64,000 nt of DNA from Mesorhizobium liriopis (GTDB lineage: Bacteria > Pseudomonadota > Alphaproteobacteria > Rhizobiales > Rhizobiaceae), in NCBI RefSeq assembly GCF_024053505.1, contig NZ_JAMXQS010000008.1:62001-126000 (forward strand). Reading direction: 5' to 3'. This document shows positions 1-11,374 of the stretch, in pieces; position 1 is the stretch's first letter, and each line of letters starts with the position of its first letter. The position numbers and the translations under genes were made by a program. The notes below the pieces were generated by a model. It did no database searches, was not told the origin of the DNA, and saw only the letters and a list, made by a program, of their open reading frames with translations.

Positions 1-422
1 AATCTCGACACCCTACTTGTTCGGAATGCGCTCGGCGCATTGGGTCTTGCGCGCAAGGCGGGAAGCCTCGTTTTCGGCGCGGCTCAGGTCGAGAAGGCCG
101 TACGCTCCGGCCGTGCCGCCTTCGTGCTTCACGCGACCGAAGCCTCACCTGACGGCATTCGCAAGATCACGAATGCGCGACACGCGGTCCTCCACATGGA
201 TGGACCCGCCATCGAAGCCTACAAACTGTTCTCCGAGGCCGAATTGGGTTTGGCATTGGGTGGGACAAATGTGATACATGCTGCCGTGCTCAGCGAAGGC
301 GCTGGCAAGGCGGTGGAAAAGCGCGTGCAGGCGCTCCATCGGTACCGGGGAGGTGGCTCCCCCGACAGCCGTTCAATGGATCAAGCGACTGCGCCCCAAG
401 ACGACGCCGCGAAGGATATGGA

Positions 423-426
<4 letters not shown>
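1..426 (+). CDS. RNA-binding protein with L7Ae-like domain (YlxR-type), 5' end missing
   Basis: The reading frame is open from the first base of the window, so the N-terminus lies outside it. The visible 141 residues contain an L7Ae/YbxF-like RNA-binding fold, seen in the stretch [12 protein letters not shown] near the left edge and [10 protein letters not shown] further on. In alphaproteobacteria the gene between nusA and infB encodes a DUF448/YlxR domain fused to such an L7Ae domain, so the missing part is probably the YlxR half. The stop codon overlaps the infB start (ATGA), which indicates translational coupling in the nusA-infB operon. The role is inferred to be ribosome or rRNA associated; no exact function can be read from the sequence. 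Confidence 0.85.
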
Positions 427-3527
<3,101 letters not shown>

Positions 3528-3568
3528 AAGCATCGGGGTGATCGATTGATCATCCTACCCAGAGTTGA

Positions 3569-3601
3569 AAGCGGGCGATGGAGCTGATCCATCGCCCGCT
3601 T
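3569..3601 (+). terminator. Strong stem-loop between infB and rbfA
   Basis: A perfect 14-bp inverted repeat (3569-3582 pairing with 3588-3601) with a 5-nt loop GCTGA lies 41 nt after the infB stop. There is no T-run after it, so it is not a classic intrinsic terminator. It could be a weak or partial terminator, an RNA-processing site or a 3'-end stabiliser within the operon. rbfA follows 62 nt downstream. Confidence 0.6.
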
Positions 3602-3663
3602 CGCTATCCGCGTCTCGAAGAAAATGGCGCGAAACGAACCGTTCCTCCGAAAGTTGTTGAGTG

Positions 3664-4062
3664 ATGTCGAGCCCCACGAAAGGCCCTTCCCAGCGCCAGC
3701 TCCGCGTCGGCGAGCAGGTCCGCCACGCATTGGCGGAAATGCTCCAGCGCGGCGAATTGCAGGATGACCTGATCGAAAGTGCCGTGATTTCGGTCGGCGA
3801 AGTGCGCATGTCGCCCGATCTCAAGATCGCCACCGCCTTTGTCGTGCCGCTGGGTGCCAAAGACGAGAACGCGGTGGTGGAAGCGCTCAACCGCCATGCG
3901 CGCTTTGTTCGCGGCCGCATGTCGCCCGCCTTGCGCCAGATGAAATACATGCCCGAATTCCGCTTCCGTCTCGACACGAGCTACGACAACATGACCCGCA
4001 TCGACGCCCTCCTGCGCTCGCCCGAAGTGGCGCGTGACCTCGACCACGACGAGGAAAACTAA
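3664..4062 (+). CDS. rbfA: 30S ribosome-binding factor RbfA
   Basis: RbfA is a KH-like cold-shock and ribosome-maturation factor that binds the 30S subunit near the 5' helix of 16S rRNA. The 132-residue product has the family's N-terminal [16 protein letters not shown] helix, the central [14 protein letters not shown] strand region and the [12 protein letters not shown] strand. A GTG precedes the ATG directly; the ATG at 3664 is preferred because the family normally begins close to this point. Its stop overlaps the truB start (TAATG), which suggests coupled translation. The position between infB and truB is the conserved one. Confidence 0.96.
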   Translation: MSSPTKGPSQRQLRVGEQVRHALAEMLQRGELQDDLIESAVISVGEVRMSPDLKIATAFVVPLGAKDENAVVEALNRHARFVRGRMSPALRQMKYMPEFRFRLDTSYDNMTRIDALLRSPEVARDLDHDEEN

Positions 4063-5000
4063 TGGCACGGCGGGGCAAGAAGAAGGGTCGGCCGGTTTCG
4101 GGCTGGCTGGTGCTGGACAAGCCGGCGGGACTGGGCTCGACCGAGGCCGTGTCCAAGATCAAGTGGCTGTTCGGTGCGGACAAGGCGGGCCACGCGGGCA
4201 CGCTCGATCCGCTGGCGTCCGGCATGCTGCCCATCGCCTTGGGCGAGGCGACCAAGACAGTGCCCTACGTCATGGATGGGGCGAAGACCTATCGCTTCAC
4301 CGTGGGCTGGGGCGAGGAGCGCAACACGGATGACCTCGAAGGCGAGGCGACGGTGCGTTCGGATCTGCGTCCCACGCGTGATGCGATCGAGGCGCTTCTG
4401 CCGCAGTTCACCGGCGTGATCATGCAGACGCCGCCGCAGTTCTCGGCCATCAAGATCGCCGGCAATCGCGCTTATGATCTGGCGCGCGATGGCGAGGTGG
4501 TGGAGATCCCCGCCCGCGAGGTCGAGATCGTCCGGTTCGAGATCGTGGAAATGCCCGACGCGAACCACACGACCTTCGAGGTCGAGTGCGGGAAGGGCAC
4601 CTATGTGCGCTCGCTGGCGCGCGACATGGGCCGCCTGCTCGGCTGCTACGGCCACATCACGCTGTTGCGCCGCGAGGAGGTCAGCCCCTTCACGGTGGAA
4701 GACCTCGTGACGCTGGCGGAACTCGAAACGGCGGGCGGCGAAACGGAAGAGATCGGCGAGCGCTTCGCGGCGCGCGACGAGTTCCTGCTCGATGCCGCTG
4801 CTGCCCTCGAAGATTTGCCGCAGCTGCCGCTCTCGGACGACGCGGCGCAGAAGATCAGGCTCGGCAATGCGGTGATCCTGCGCGGGCGGGACGCGCCGCT
4901 CCATGCGGACGAGGCCTGCGCCACCTCGCGCGGCAAGCTGGTGGCCATCGGCGCAGTCGAAGCGGGATTGTTCAAGCCCAAGCGCGTGTTTGTCGGGTAG
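4062..5000 (+). CDS. truB: tRNA pseudouridine(55) synthase TruB
   Basis: TruB isomerises U55 in the T-loop of tRNAs to pseudouridine. The 312-residue product carries the family signature [15 protein letters not shown] with the catalytic aspartate at D49, the KTYRF strand, and the C-terminal [13 protein letters not shown] segment that is typical of TruB. The C-terminal part of about 60 residues (PUA-like position) is present, so the gene is complete. The start overlaps the rbfA stop. It is followed immediately by the intergenic repeat element at 5001. Confidence 0.97.
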   Translation: MARRGKKKGRPVSGWLVLDKPAGLGSTEAVSKIKWLFGADKAGHAGTLDPLASGMLPIALGEATKTVPYVMDGAKTYRFTVGWGEERNTDDLEGEATVRSDLRPTRDAIEALLPQFTGVIMQTPPQFSAIKIAGNRAYDLARDGEVVEIPAREVEIVRFEIVEMPDANHTTFEVECGKGTYVRSLARDMGRLLGCYGHITLLRREEVSPFTVEDLVTLAELETAGGETEEIGERFAARDEFLLDAAAALEDLPQLPLSDDAAQKIRLGNAVILRGRDAPLHADEACATSRGKLVAIGAVEAGLFKPKRVFVG

Positions 5001-5185
5001 AGCGGTTTCCGACCATGTTGCATCGTCGGCACGCAGGTGATTTTGATTCAGCACAAGGCGCGAGGAGGGCGCGATGTTCATGCATCGTAACCGACGAGCA
5101 ACGCGGCTGCTGGGGCAAAATCGCCCCGCCGCGCAGCGGGCGCCCGAAGGGCGATGAGGGCGGTGCAATATGATTGGAAACCGCT
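5001..5185 (+). repeat. 185-bp intergenic element with 10-bp terminal inverted repeats, copy A
   Basis: The element is bounded by AGCGGTTTCC (5001-5010) and its exact reverse complement GGAAACCGCT (5176-5185). It fills the gap between the truB stop and the corA start almost completely. A related element of nearly the same length lies in the opposite orientation at 43941-44126; a 30-bp block is identical between them (5047-5076 and 44051-44080), and a 17-bp block around GTAACCGACGAG also matches. The inner part contains GC-rich self-complementary segments. There is no coding signal. It resembles the miniature intergenic mosaic repeats known from rhizobial genomes, but its family cannot be assigned without a database. 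Confidence 0.8.
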
Positions 5186-5190
5186 AACCC

Positions 5191-6273
5191 ATGCTCAAGG
5201 AACAGCGTGCCCTCCGCCGCAAGGCCAACCGCTCGCCGGTGGGCGCGGCTCCCGGCACGCTGACCGCGCACCCGCATGCGGAGCCGACGGAACTCAACCT
5301 CACGCTGGTCGGCAACGGGCGCAGCGAGTTCCACGAGAATGTCGCCTTCGATCTTGTCGCCAAGCGACGCGGCGAATTTCCGCTGGTCTGGCTCGATTGC
5401 GTGGGGCTCGGCGATGTCGAATTGATCGAGCGCGTCGGCAAGCTCTTCGGCCTGCACCGGCTGGCGCTGGAGGATGCGGTCAACACCGGCCAGCGGCCCA
5501 AGGCCGACTTCTACGACGCCCATGGTTTCGTCGTTCTGTCGATGATCGATGAGATCAAATCCGGCCGCGTGGAGCAGATCTCGCTCGCCTTCGGCAAGAA
5601 TTTCGTGGTCACCTTCCAGGAGCGCAAGGGCGACCCGTTCGAACCCGTGCGCCACCGCATCAAGCGTAATTCGCCCATCTGCGAGCGCGGCGGCGACTAT
5701 CTCGCCTACACGCTGATCGATGCCATCGTGGACAGCTATTTTCCCGTGGTCGAGAACATGGGCGACCTGATCGACAAGATGGAGGATGCGGTCTTCGCCG
5801 AGCGGGGCGGGGACCGGCGCATCAAGGAACTGCACATGCTGCGCCGAGGCGTGAGCGGGGTGAAGCGCTCGCTCTGGCCGCTGCGTGACGCGATGGCCGG
5901 GCTGACGCGCGCGGAGAGCCCGTTGGTAACGACCGAGACCAAGCTCTACTTCAACGACACGCTCGACCACGCCATTCGCCTGATCGAGATGGTCGAGACC
6001 TATCGCGACATGCTCACCGGCCTGATCGAGATCGACATCTCCATGGCGCAGGCGCGCACCAATGACGTGATCTCGTTTCTCACGATCATCTCCTCGATCT
6101 TCATCCCGCTCACGTTCGTCGCGGGCATCTGGGGCATGAATTTCGATCCGAAGGCCTCGCCCTATAATATGCCCGAGCTTGAGACCTATTACGGCTATCC
6201 GTTGGCACTTCTGTTCATGGCGGCGCTCGGCGGCGGCATCTTCGCCTATTTCAAATGGCGCAAGTGGCTTTGA
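5191..6273 (+). CDS. corA: CorA-family divalent cation (magnesium) transporter
   Basis: CorA proteins are pentameric inner-membrane channels for Mg2+ and related ions. The 360-residue product has the long cytosolic N-terminal domain, then two C-terminal transmembrane helices. The diagnostic GMN motif is at residues 315-317 at the end of the first helix, in the context GIWGMNFD, and the protein ends in the basic cluster KWRKWL that is usual for the cytosolic tail. The start lies 5 bp downstream of the intergenic repeat, and no good ribosome-binding site other than the GGAAA inside the right terminal repeat is visible, so the start is somewhat uncertain. A role in Co2+ or Zn2+ efflux is possible for some CorA relatives. 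Confidence 0.93.
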   Translation: MLKEQRALRRKANRSPVGAAPGTLTAHPHAEPTELNLTLVGNGRSEFHENVAFDLVAKRRGEFPLVWLDCVGLGDVELIERVGKLFGLHRLALEDAVNTGQRPKADFYDAHGFVVLSMIDEIKSGRVEQISLAFGKNFVVTFQERKGDPFEPVRHRIKRNSPICERGGDYLAYTLIDAIVDSYFPVVENMGDLIDKMEDAVFAERGGDRRIKELHMLRRGVSGVKRSLWPLRDAMAGLTRAESPLVTTETKLYFNDTLDHAIRLIEMVETYRDMLTGLIEIDISMAQARTNDVISFLTIISSIFIPLTFVAGIWGMNFDPKASPYNMPELETYYGYPLALLFMAALGGGIFAYFKWRKWL

Positions 6274-6443
6274 GGCAGTTTTTGCGAGGTAACACAGGCG
6301 TTTAAAGGAAGTGCTGGCGTTTGGGCCCCGACTTCATTATATGCGGCCCAGCAACGTGCACCGCACCTTGCCTTTAGCGGCCCCCGCTGGACGACATCCC
6401 GGCCGTGGGCATCTTCTCCTCTCCAATCATAAGGAACCATCCG
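6274..6443 (+). promoter_or_regulatory. rpsO upstream/leader region
   Basis: This 170-bp gap separates corA from rpsO. A -10-like TTATAT occurs at 6337-6342, but no convincing -35 was found. S15 leaders in several bacterial groups fold into structures bound by S15 for autoregulation, and the GC-rich segment 6344-6405 could serve this role. That is inference from family knowledge; I did not see an unambiguous known fold. Confidence 0.3.
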
Positions 6444-6713
6444 ATGTCGATCACTGCCGAGCGCAAGCAGGAATTGCTCAAGGAATACGCGACCCAGAAG
6501 GGCGACACCGGTTCGCCGGAAGTTCAGGTCGCGATCCTGTCCGAGCGCATCAAGAACCTGACCGAGCACTTCAAGGACCACAAGAAGGACAACCACTCCC
6601 GTCGTGGCCTTCTCAAGCTCGTGTCGCAGCGCCGCCGCCTTCTTGACTATCTCAAGGGCAAGGAAGAGGCGCGCTACCAGACGCTGATCGAGAAGCTCGG
6701 CCTGCGTCGCTAA
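6444..6713 (+). CDS. rpsO: 30S ribosomal protein S15
   Basis: S15 is a primary 16S rRNA-binding protein of the 30S platform. The 89-residue product has the expected length and hallmarks: N-terminal [16 protein letters not shown], the [11 protein letters not shown] segment, the [18 protein letters not shown] rRNA-contact helix, and the end [12 protein letters not shown]. The start at 6444 is chosen over an upstream in-frame ATG because it matches the family and has an AAGGA site at 6431-6435. It precedes pnp, as in most proteobacteria, and is followed by its own terminator. Confidence 0.98.
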   Translation: MSITAERKQELLKEYATQKGDTGSPEVQVAILSERIKNLTEHFKDHKKDNHSRRGLLKLVSQRRRLLDYLKGKEEARYQTLIEKLGLRR

Positions 6714-6722
6714 AAACCATCC

Positions 6723-6755
6723 GAACCGGCGGAAACCTCATGTTTCCGCCGGTTC
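6723..6755 (+). terminator. rpsO intrinsic terminator
   Basis: A perfect 14-bp stem (6723-6736 with 6742-6755) and a 5-nt loop CTCAT lie 9 nt past the rpsO stop, followed by a short pyrimidine/T tract (ACCTTTTC). This is a good rho-independent terminator or an attenuator between rpsO and pnp. Confidence 0.85.
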
Positions 6756-6836
6756 ACCTTTTCGGACCGGCCGTCACAGCACGGCGGTCCGCTGAAGGCT
6801 TCCAGTGAAAAAGGAAGCCGCTCCATGGGAACGGGT

Positions 6837-6892
6837 CATGGGGCAGGATTGCAGGAGGCCTTCTCACGAGACCTCCCGCTGTCTTGCCCATG
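6837..6892 (+). promoter_or_regulatory. Long imperfect stem-loop in the pnp leader
   Basis: The segment 6837-6858 (starting CATGGGGCAGGA) pairs with 6872-6892 (ending TTGCCCATG) to give a stem of about 20 bp with a few mismatches, 79 nt upstream of the pnp start. In E. coli the pnp leader forms a long hairpin that is cut by RNase III and then allows PNPase to repress its own mRNA. The hairpin here sits in the equivalent place, so the same autoregulation is plausible. Confidence 0.55.
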
Positions 6893-6970
6893 GCTCGCCC
6901 GAACGAAGCCAGAGGGAAGAAGCCGCGCGCGTCTCATCGCGAGCCGCACTTCCCGTTTGAAGGACAAGGC

Positions 6971-9115
6971 ATGTTCTCACACCACAAAGTGGAAATCGAA
7001 TGGGCTGGGCGCCCGCTCACCCTCGAAACCGGCAAGATCGCGCGTCAGGCTGACGGCGCGGTTCTCGCCACTTATGGCGAAACCGTTGTTCTCGCCACGG
7101 TCGTTTCCGCCAAGGCCCCCAAGGTCGGCATCGACTTCTTCCCGCTCACCGTGAACTATCAGGAAAAGACCTTCGCGGCCGGCAAGATCCCCGGCGGCTA
7201 CTTCAAGCGCGAAGGCCGTCCGTCGGAAAAGGAAACGCTGGTTTCCCGCCTGATCGACCGCCCGATCCGCCCGCTCTTCGCGGAAGGCTATCGCAACGAC
7301 ACGCAGGTCGTCGTCACCGTCGTCCAGCACGACCTCGAAAACGATCCGGACATTCTGGCGATCGTCGCGACCTCGGCCGCGCTCACGCTTTCGGGCGTGC
7401 CTTTCATGGGCCCGATCGGCGGCGCGCGCGTCGGCTACATCAACGGCCAGTATGTTCTGAACCCGCATATCGACGAATATCCTGAGTCCAAGCTCGACCT
7501 CGTCGTGGCCGGCACCGGCGACGCCGTTCTGATGGTCGAGTCCGAGGCGCAGGAACTCGGCGAAGACGTGATGCTGGGTGCGGTCATGTTCGGCCACAAG
7601 GGCTTCCAGCCGGTGATCGACGCGATCATCAAGCTGGCCGAAGTCGCCGCCAAGGAACCGCGCGAGCACCAGCCCGCCAGCCTGGGCGAGCTCGAGACCG
7701 AAATCCTCGGCATCGCCGAAAGCGAGCTGCGCGAAGCCTACAAGAACACCGACAAGCAGACCCGCTACAACGCGGTCGACGCGGTGAAGGCCAGGGTCAA
7801 GGCGCATTTCACGCCGGCCGAAGGCGAGGCGCCGAAGTGGACCGCCGAGCAGGTCGCCGGCACGTTCAAGGACCTTCAGGCCAAGATCGTGCGCTGGAAC
7901 ATCCTCGACACGGGCTCGCGCATCGACGGCCGCGATCTCAAGACCGTTCGTCCGATCGTGTCGGAAGTGGGCGTTCTGCCCCGCACGCACGGCTCGGCGC
8001 TGTTCACGCGCGGCGAGACGCAGGCCCTCGTCGTGGCGACGCTCGGCACCGGCGAGGACGAGCAGTTCATCGACGCGTTGACCGGCACCTACAAGGAGAC
8101 CTTCCTCCTTCACTACAATTTCCCGCCTTACTCGGTGGGCGAGACCGGCCGCATGGGTTCGCCCGGCCGCCGCGAGATCGGCCACGGCAAGCTCGCCTGG
8201 CGCGCCGTGCACCCGGTTCTGCCCGCACCCGAGCAGTTCCCCTACACGCTGCGCGTGGTGTCGGAGATCACCGAGTCGAACGGTTCGTCGTCGATGGCGA
8301 CCGTTTGCGGCACCTCGCTGGCGCTGATGGATGCGGGCGTTCCGCTGACGAAGCCCGTCGCGGGCATCGCCATGGGCCTCATCAAGGAAGACGAGCGCTA
8401 CGCGGTGCTGTCGGACATCCTGGGTGACGAGGACCATCTCGGCGACATGGACTTCAAGGTCGCGGGTTCCGAGAATGGCATCACCTCGCTGCAGATGGAC
8501 ATCAAGATCGATGGCATCACCGAGGAGATCATGAAGGTCGCGCTGGACCAGGCCAAGGACGGCCGCCTGCACATCCTGAACGAGATGGCCAAGGCGCTGA
8601 CCTCGGCACGTTCGGAGCTCGGCGAGTTCGCGCCCCGCATCGAGGTCATGAACATCCCGACCGACAAGATCCGCGACGTGATCGGTTCCGGCGGCAAGGT
8701 GATCCGCGAGATCGTCGAGAAGACCGGCGCCAAGATCAACATCGAGGACGACGGCACGGTGAAGATCGCCTCTTCCAACGCCAAGGAGATCGAGGCGGCG
8801 AAGAAGTGGATCCACACCATCGTGGCCGAGCCGGAAGTGGGCGAGATCTACGAAGGCACGGTCGTCAAGACCGCCGACTTCGGCGCTTTCGTCAACTTCT
8901 TCGGCCCGCGCGACGGTCTCGTCCACATCTCCCAGCTCGCCAGCGAGCGCGTGGCCAAGACCACCGACGTCGTGAAGGAAGGCCAGAAGGTCTATGTGAA
9001 GCTCATGGGCTTCGACGAGCGCGGCAAGGTTCGCCTTTCCATGAAGGTCGTCGATCAGGAGACCGGCAAGGAAATCGCTCGCGACAAGAAGGAAGAGGGC
9101 GAAGACGCCGCCTGA
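6971..9115 (+). CDS. pnp: Polyribonucleotide nucleotidyltransferase (PNPase)
   Basis: PNPase is the phosphorolytic 3'-5' exoribonuclease of mRNA decay. The 714-residue product has the full architecture: two RNase PH-like domains separated by a helical linker, with RPIRPLF and the second-core [14 protein letters not shown] strand and [16 protein letters not shown] acidic metal/phosphate region, then a KH domain ([10 protein letters not shown]) and an S1 domain ([13 protein letters not shown]). The start [11 protein letters not shown] is the canonical one for the family; an AAGGA site precedes it closely. The longer in-frame upstream extension would overlap the leader hairpin and is unlikely. 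Confidence 0.98.
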   Translation: MFSHHKVEIEWAGRPLTLETGKIARQADGAVLATYGETVVLATVVSAKAPKVGIDFFPLTVNYQEKTFAAGKIPGGYFKREGRPSEKETLVSRLIDRPIRPLFAEGYRNDTQVVVTVVQHDLENDPDILAIVATSAALTLSGVPFMGPIGGARVGYINGQYVLNPHIDEYPESKLDLVVAGTGDAVLMVESEAQELGEDVMLGAVMFGHKGFQPVIDAIIKLAEVAAKEPREHQPASLGELETEILGIAESELREAYKNTDKQTRYNAVDAVKARVKAHFTPAEGEAPKWTAEQVAGTFKDLQAKIVRWNILDTGSRIDGRDLKTVRPIVSEVGVLPRTHGSALFTRGETQALVVATLGTGEDEQFIDALTGTYKETFLLHYNFPPYSVGETGRMGSPGRREIGHGKLAWRAVHPVLPAPEQFPYTLRVVSEITESNGSSSMATVCGTSLALMDAGVPLTKPVAGIAMGLIKEDERYAVLSDILGDEDHLGDMDFKVAGSENGITSLQMDIKIDGITEEIMKVALDQAKDGRLHILNEMAKALTSARSELGEFAPRIEVMNIPTDKIRDVIGSGGKVIREIVEKTGAKINIEDDGTVKIASSNAKEIEAAKKWIHTIVAEPEVGEIYEGTVVKTADFGAFVNFFGPRDGLVHISQLASERVAKTTDVVKEGQKVYVKLMGFDERGKVRLSMKVVDQETGKEIARDKKEEGEDAA

Positions 9116-9138
9116 TCGGTGGATCGCTGAAGATAAGA

Positions 9139-9168
9139 GGCGCGGCCGGCAACGGCCGCGCCTTTTTT
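9139..9168 (+). terminator. pnp intrinsic terminator
   Basis: A 10-bp GC-rich stem (9139-9148 with 9153-9162), a GCAA tetraloop and a run of six T directly after it, 23 nt past the pnp stop. This is a textbook rho-independent terminator and the end of the infB-pnp transcription block. Confidence 0.95.
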
Positions 9169-9211
9169 GTTTTGGAGGATGACTGCGGGGAGGGTGGTGC
9201 TCGTCATTCAG

Positions 9212-9253
9212 GTCACCCCCACCCTGTATCCCTCCCCACAAGGGGGAGGGAGG
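9212..9253 (+). repeat. 42-bp GC-rich palindromic repeat, copy 1
   Basis: The segment contains the core CCTCCCCACAAGGGGGAGG, preceded by an ACCCCCACCCT tract. It is repeated in inverted orientation at 9321-9362 with only a few mismatches, and in a more diverged direct form at 61590-61635. The 67 bp between the first two copies hold no gene. Confidence 0.8.
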
Positions 9254-9320
9254 ACATGCGCGTTGTGTCTGATCCTTCAAGCCAGGCGCCAAGCATCGAG
9301 GTCGAACGCTACGATGACGC

Positions 9321-9362
9321 CCTCTCTCCCCCTTGTGGGGAGGGATAAGGGGTGGGGGTAAC
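9321..9362 (-). repeat. 42-bp GC-rich palindromic repeat, copy 2 (inverted)
   Basis: This is the reverse complement of copy 1 at 9212-9253, containing TCCCCCTTGTGGGGAGGG and the GGGGTGGGGGT tract. Together the two copies could form a large stem in RNA or cruciform DNA. The rest of the 9169-9462 interval shows no gene. Confidence 0.8.
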
Positions 9363-9462
9363 GTCTCCGCCAGACGCAATCCCTCCGCGAGCATCCGCCG
9401 CCGACGCCCCTCCCCACCACCATCCCCTTGCCCCAGACTCACATCCCCTGCAGAAGCACCGC

Positions 9463-10473
9463 ATGACTGCCGCGACGCTTCTCCACCCCTTCACCGCCGA
9501 TCTGCTCCCGCCCCCCGCGCCGGATGCCCGCGTTTTCTGGCTCGGTGCCGATCCCGATTTAACGCTTCCCGAAGCATTCCCCTCCGACATCACCTTCGTC
9601 CAAGGCTTTCGCCCGACATTCCTGCGCCTTGCCAAGCCCGGCTTGAACGTCATCTCGAGCCCCGAAGGCGAGGTTTACGATCTCGCACTCGTCCAGTGCA
9701 CGCGCCACCGCGGCGAGAACGAGGCGCGGATCGGGGAGGCTCTGCGCCGTTTGAAGCCCGGTGGGCTGCTGGTGGTGGCTGGCGGCAAGATGGAAGGCGC
9801 AGATAGCCTGCGCAAGCGCGTCGGTTCGTGGCTTGCGCTCGAAGGGCATGCCTCGAAGCATCACGGCATCGTCTTCTGGGCGTATCGTCCGGACGTGCTC
9901 CCGCTCGAAGCCGCAGTGCCGGCGGAACCGGTGGAGTTCGAAAGCGATGGCGCGCGCTTCCGGACGCTGCCCGGCATGTTCTCGCATGGCGAGGTGGATG
10001 CGGCTTCGAAACTTCTCGCCGATCATCTCCCGACCGGCCTCAAAGGCGCTGCCGCCGACTTCTGCGCGGGGTGGGGCTATCTCTCTCGCCGTTTGCTCGA
10101 CGCGCAGCCGGGTCTCAGCGCACTCGATCTCTATGAGGCCGACTGGGCTTCGCTCCAAGCCGCCAAGAGCAATCTGGGTGGCGATGAGGGCAGGGCGCTC
10201 GGGTTCTTCTGGCAGGACCTGCTCGGCGAGCCCGTCGAGCGCCGCTATGATTTGATCGTCATGAACCCGCCCTTTCACCAGGGCCGGGCGGCGGAGCCGG
10301 GGATCGGGCAGGGGATGATCGAAAAAGCGGTGAAGGCGCTGAAGGGCGGCGGGCGGCTCTTCATGGTCGCCAATCGCGGCCTGCCTTACGAGACGGTGCT
10401 GGCGGCGCGGTTCAAGACAGTGAAGCCGCTTGGGGCGGACAAGCGTTTCAACCTGTTCGAGGCGGTGCGCTAA
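9463..10473 (+). CDS. RsmC-like class I SAM-dependent methyltransferase
   Basis: The 336-residue protein has two parts, as in RsmC/RlmG: a degenerate N-terminal methyltransferase-like domain and an active C-terminal one. The SAM-site region is ADFCAGWGYLSRRLL, and the amino-methyltransferase motif NPPFH is at residues 268-272, followed by the LKGGGRLFMVANR strand. NPPF motifs methylate exocyclic amines, so the likely substrate is a guanine N2 in rRNA (16S G1207 in E. coli RsmC). The start at 9463 excludes a low-complexity His/Pro-rich extension that overlaps the repeat pair. It is the only gene between two terminator-like structures, so it is probably monocistronic. Confidence 0.85.
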   Translation: MTAATLLHPFTADLLPPPAPDARVFWLGADPDLTLPEAFPSDITFVQGFRPTFLRLAKPGLNVISSPEGEVYDLALVQCTRHRGENEARIGEALRRLKPGGLLVVAGGKMEGADSLRKRVGSWLALEGHASKHHGIVFWAYRPDVLPLEAAVPAEPVEFESDGARFRTLPGMFSHGEVDAASKLLADHLPTGLKGAAADFCAGWGYLSRRLLDAQPGLSALDLYEADWASLQAAKSNLGGDEGRALGFFWQDLLGEPVERRYDLIVMNPPFHQGRAAEPGIGQGMIEKAVKALKGGGRLFMVANRGLPYETVLAARFKTVKPLGADKRFNLFEAVR

Positions 10474-10485
10474 AGTATTGTCTCG

Positions 10486-10522
10486 CCGCAATTGCGGACG
10501 CAAAACTGCTACGCAGTTTTGC
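10486..10522. terminator. Two adjacent hairpins between convergent genes
   Basis: A 12-bp palindrome CCGCAATTGCGG (10486-10497) is followed by a perfect 10-bp stem GCAAAACTGC/GCAGTTTTGC with a TAC loop (10500-10522). They lie between the convergent methyltransferase and fabI genes and probably end transcription from one or both sides. Confidence 0.6.
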
Positions 10523-10565
10523 TGGAATCGCTCTCGAAGCGCCCCCTAACGGTCGCTTTCGCCGC

Positions 10566-11372
10566 TTACTCTTTCGCGAAGTTCTTCAGCTCGTCGAGCG
10601 TGGGCATCGAGGTGATGTGATAGCCGGAATCCACATAGTGGATTTCGCCCGTCACGCCGGAGGCCATCTCCGAGAGAAGGTAGAGCGCGGAATTGCCGAC
10701 CTCTTCGATGCCGATATTGCGGCGAAGCGGCGAGTTGCGCTGCTGATAGGTGTACATGTGCCGCGCATCCGCGATGCCGGCGCCGGCCAGCGTCCGCACG
10801 GGACCGGCGGAGATGGCGTTCACACGGATGTCGCGCGGGCCGTAATCATTGGCGAGATAGCGCACGCTGGCTTCGAGTCCGGCCTTGGCCACACCCATCA
10901 CATTGTAGTTCGGCATCACGCGCACGGAGCCGGCATAAGTGAGGGTCAGAAGCGAGCCGCCATTGGGCATGATCTTTGCGGCTTCGCGCGCCACTTCCGT
11001 GAACGAGTAGCAGGAGATCACCATGGTGCGCACGAAATTGTCGCGCGTGGTGTCCGCATAGAGGCCCTTCAGCTCGTTCTTGTCGGAGAAGCCGATGGCG
11101 TGCACGAGGAAGTCGATCGAGCCCCACTCGCTCTGGAGCGTCTCGAAGACGGAAGCGACGGAGGCGCTGTCCTCGACATCGCAGGGGACGATGAGCCTGG
11201 CATCGACCTTGTCAGCCAGGGGCTTCACGCGGCGGCCAAAGGCTTCGCCCTGATAGGTGAAGGCCAGTTCCGCGCCTTGCGCGTGCAGCTTCTGGGCAAT
11301 GCCCCAGGCGATGGAGTGGTCGTTGGCCACACCCATCACGAGGCCGCGCTTGCCCTTCATCAATTCGTTCAT
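10566..11372 (-). CDS. fabI: Enoyl-[acyl-carrier-protein] reductase (NADH) FabI
   Basis: FabI reduces the trans-2 double bond of enoyl-ACP in each round of fatty acid elongation. The 268-residue product is an SDR-fold protein with the divergent cofactor loop GVANDHSIAWG near the N-terminus. The active-site Tyr and Lys are Y156 and K163, with Y146 also conserved, matching the E. coli numbering exactly. It ends the fabA-fabB-fabI run, starting 2 bp after the fabB stop, so the three genes are likely one transcript. Confidence 0.96.
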   Translation of the reverse strand: MNELMKGKRGLVMGVANDHSIAWGIAQKLHAQGAELAFTYQGEAFGRRVKPLADKVDARLIVPCDVEDSASVASVFETLQSEWGSIDFLVHAIGFSDKNELKGLYADTTRDNFVRTMVISCYSFTEVAREAAKIMPNGGSLLTLTYAGSVRVMPNYNVMGVAKAGLEASVRYLANDYGPRDIRVNAISAGPVRTLAGAGIADARHMYTYQQRNSPLRRNIGIEEVGNSALYLLSEMASGVTGEIHYVDSGYHITSMPTLDELKNFAKE

Positions 11373-11374
11373 GA

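Noticed and set aside
9212-9362. CRISPR array
   Set aside because: There are only two inverted copies of a GC-rich palindrome, with no regular direct repeats, spacers or cas genes.
6977-9442. An 821-codon open frame on the minus strand inside pnp
   Set aside because: It is the antisense shadow of pnp, which has an unambiguous PNPase sequence.
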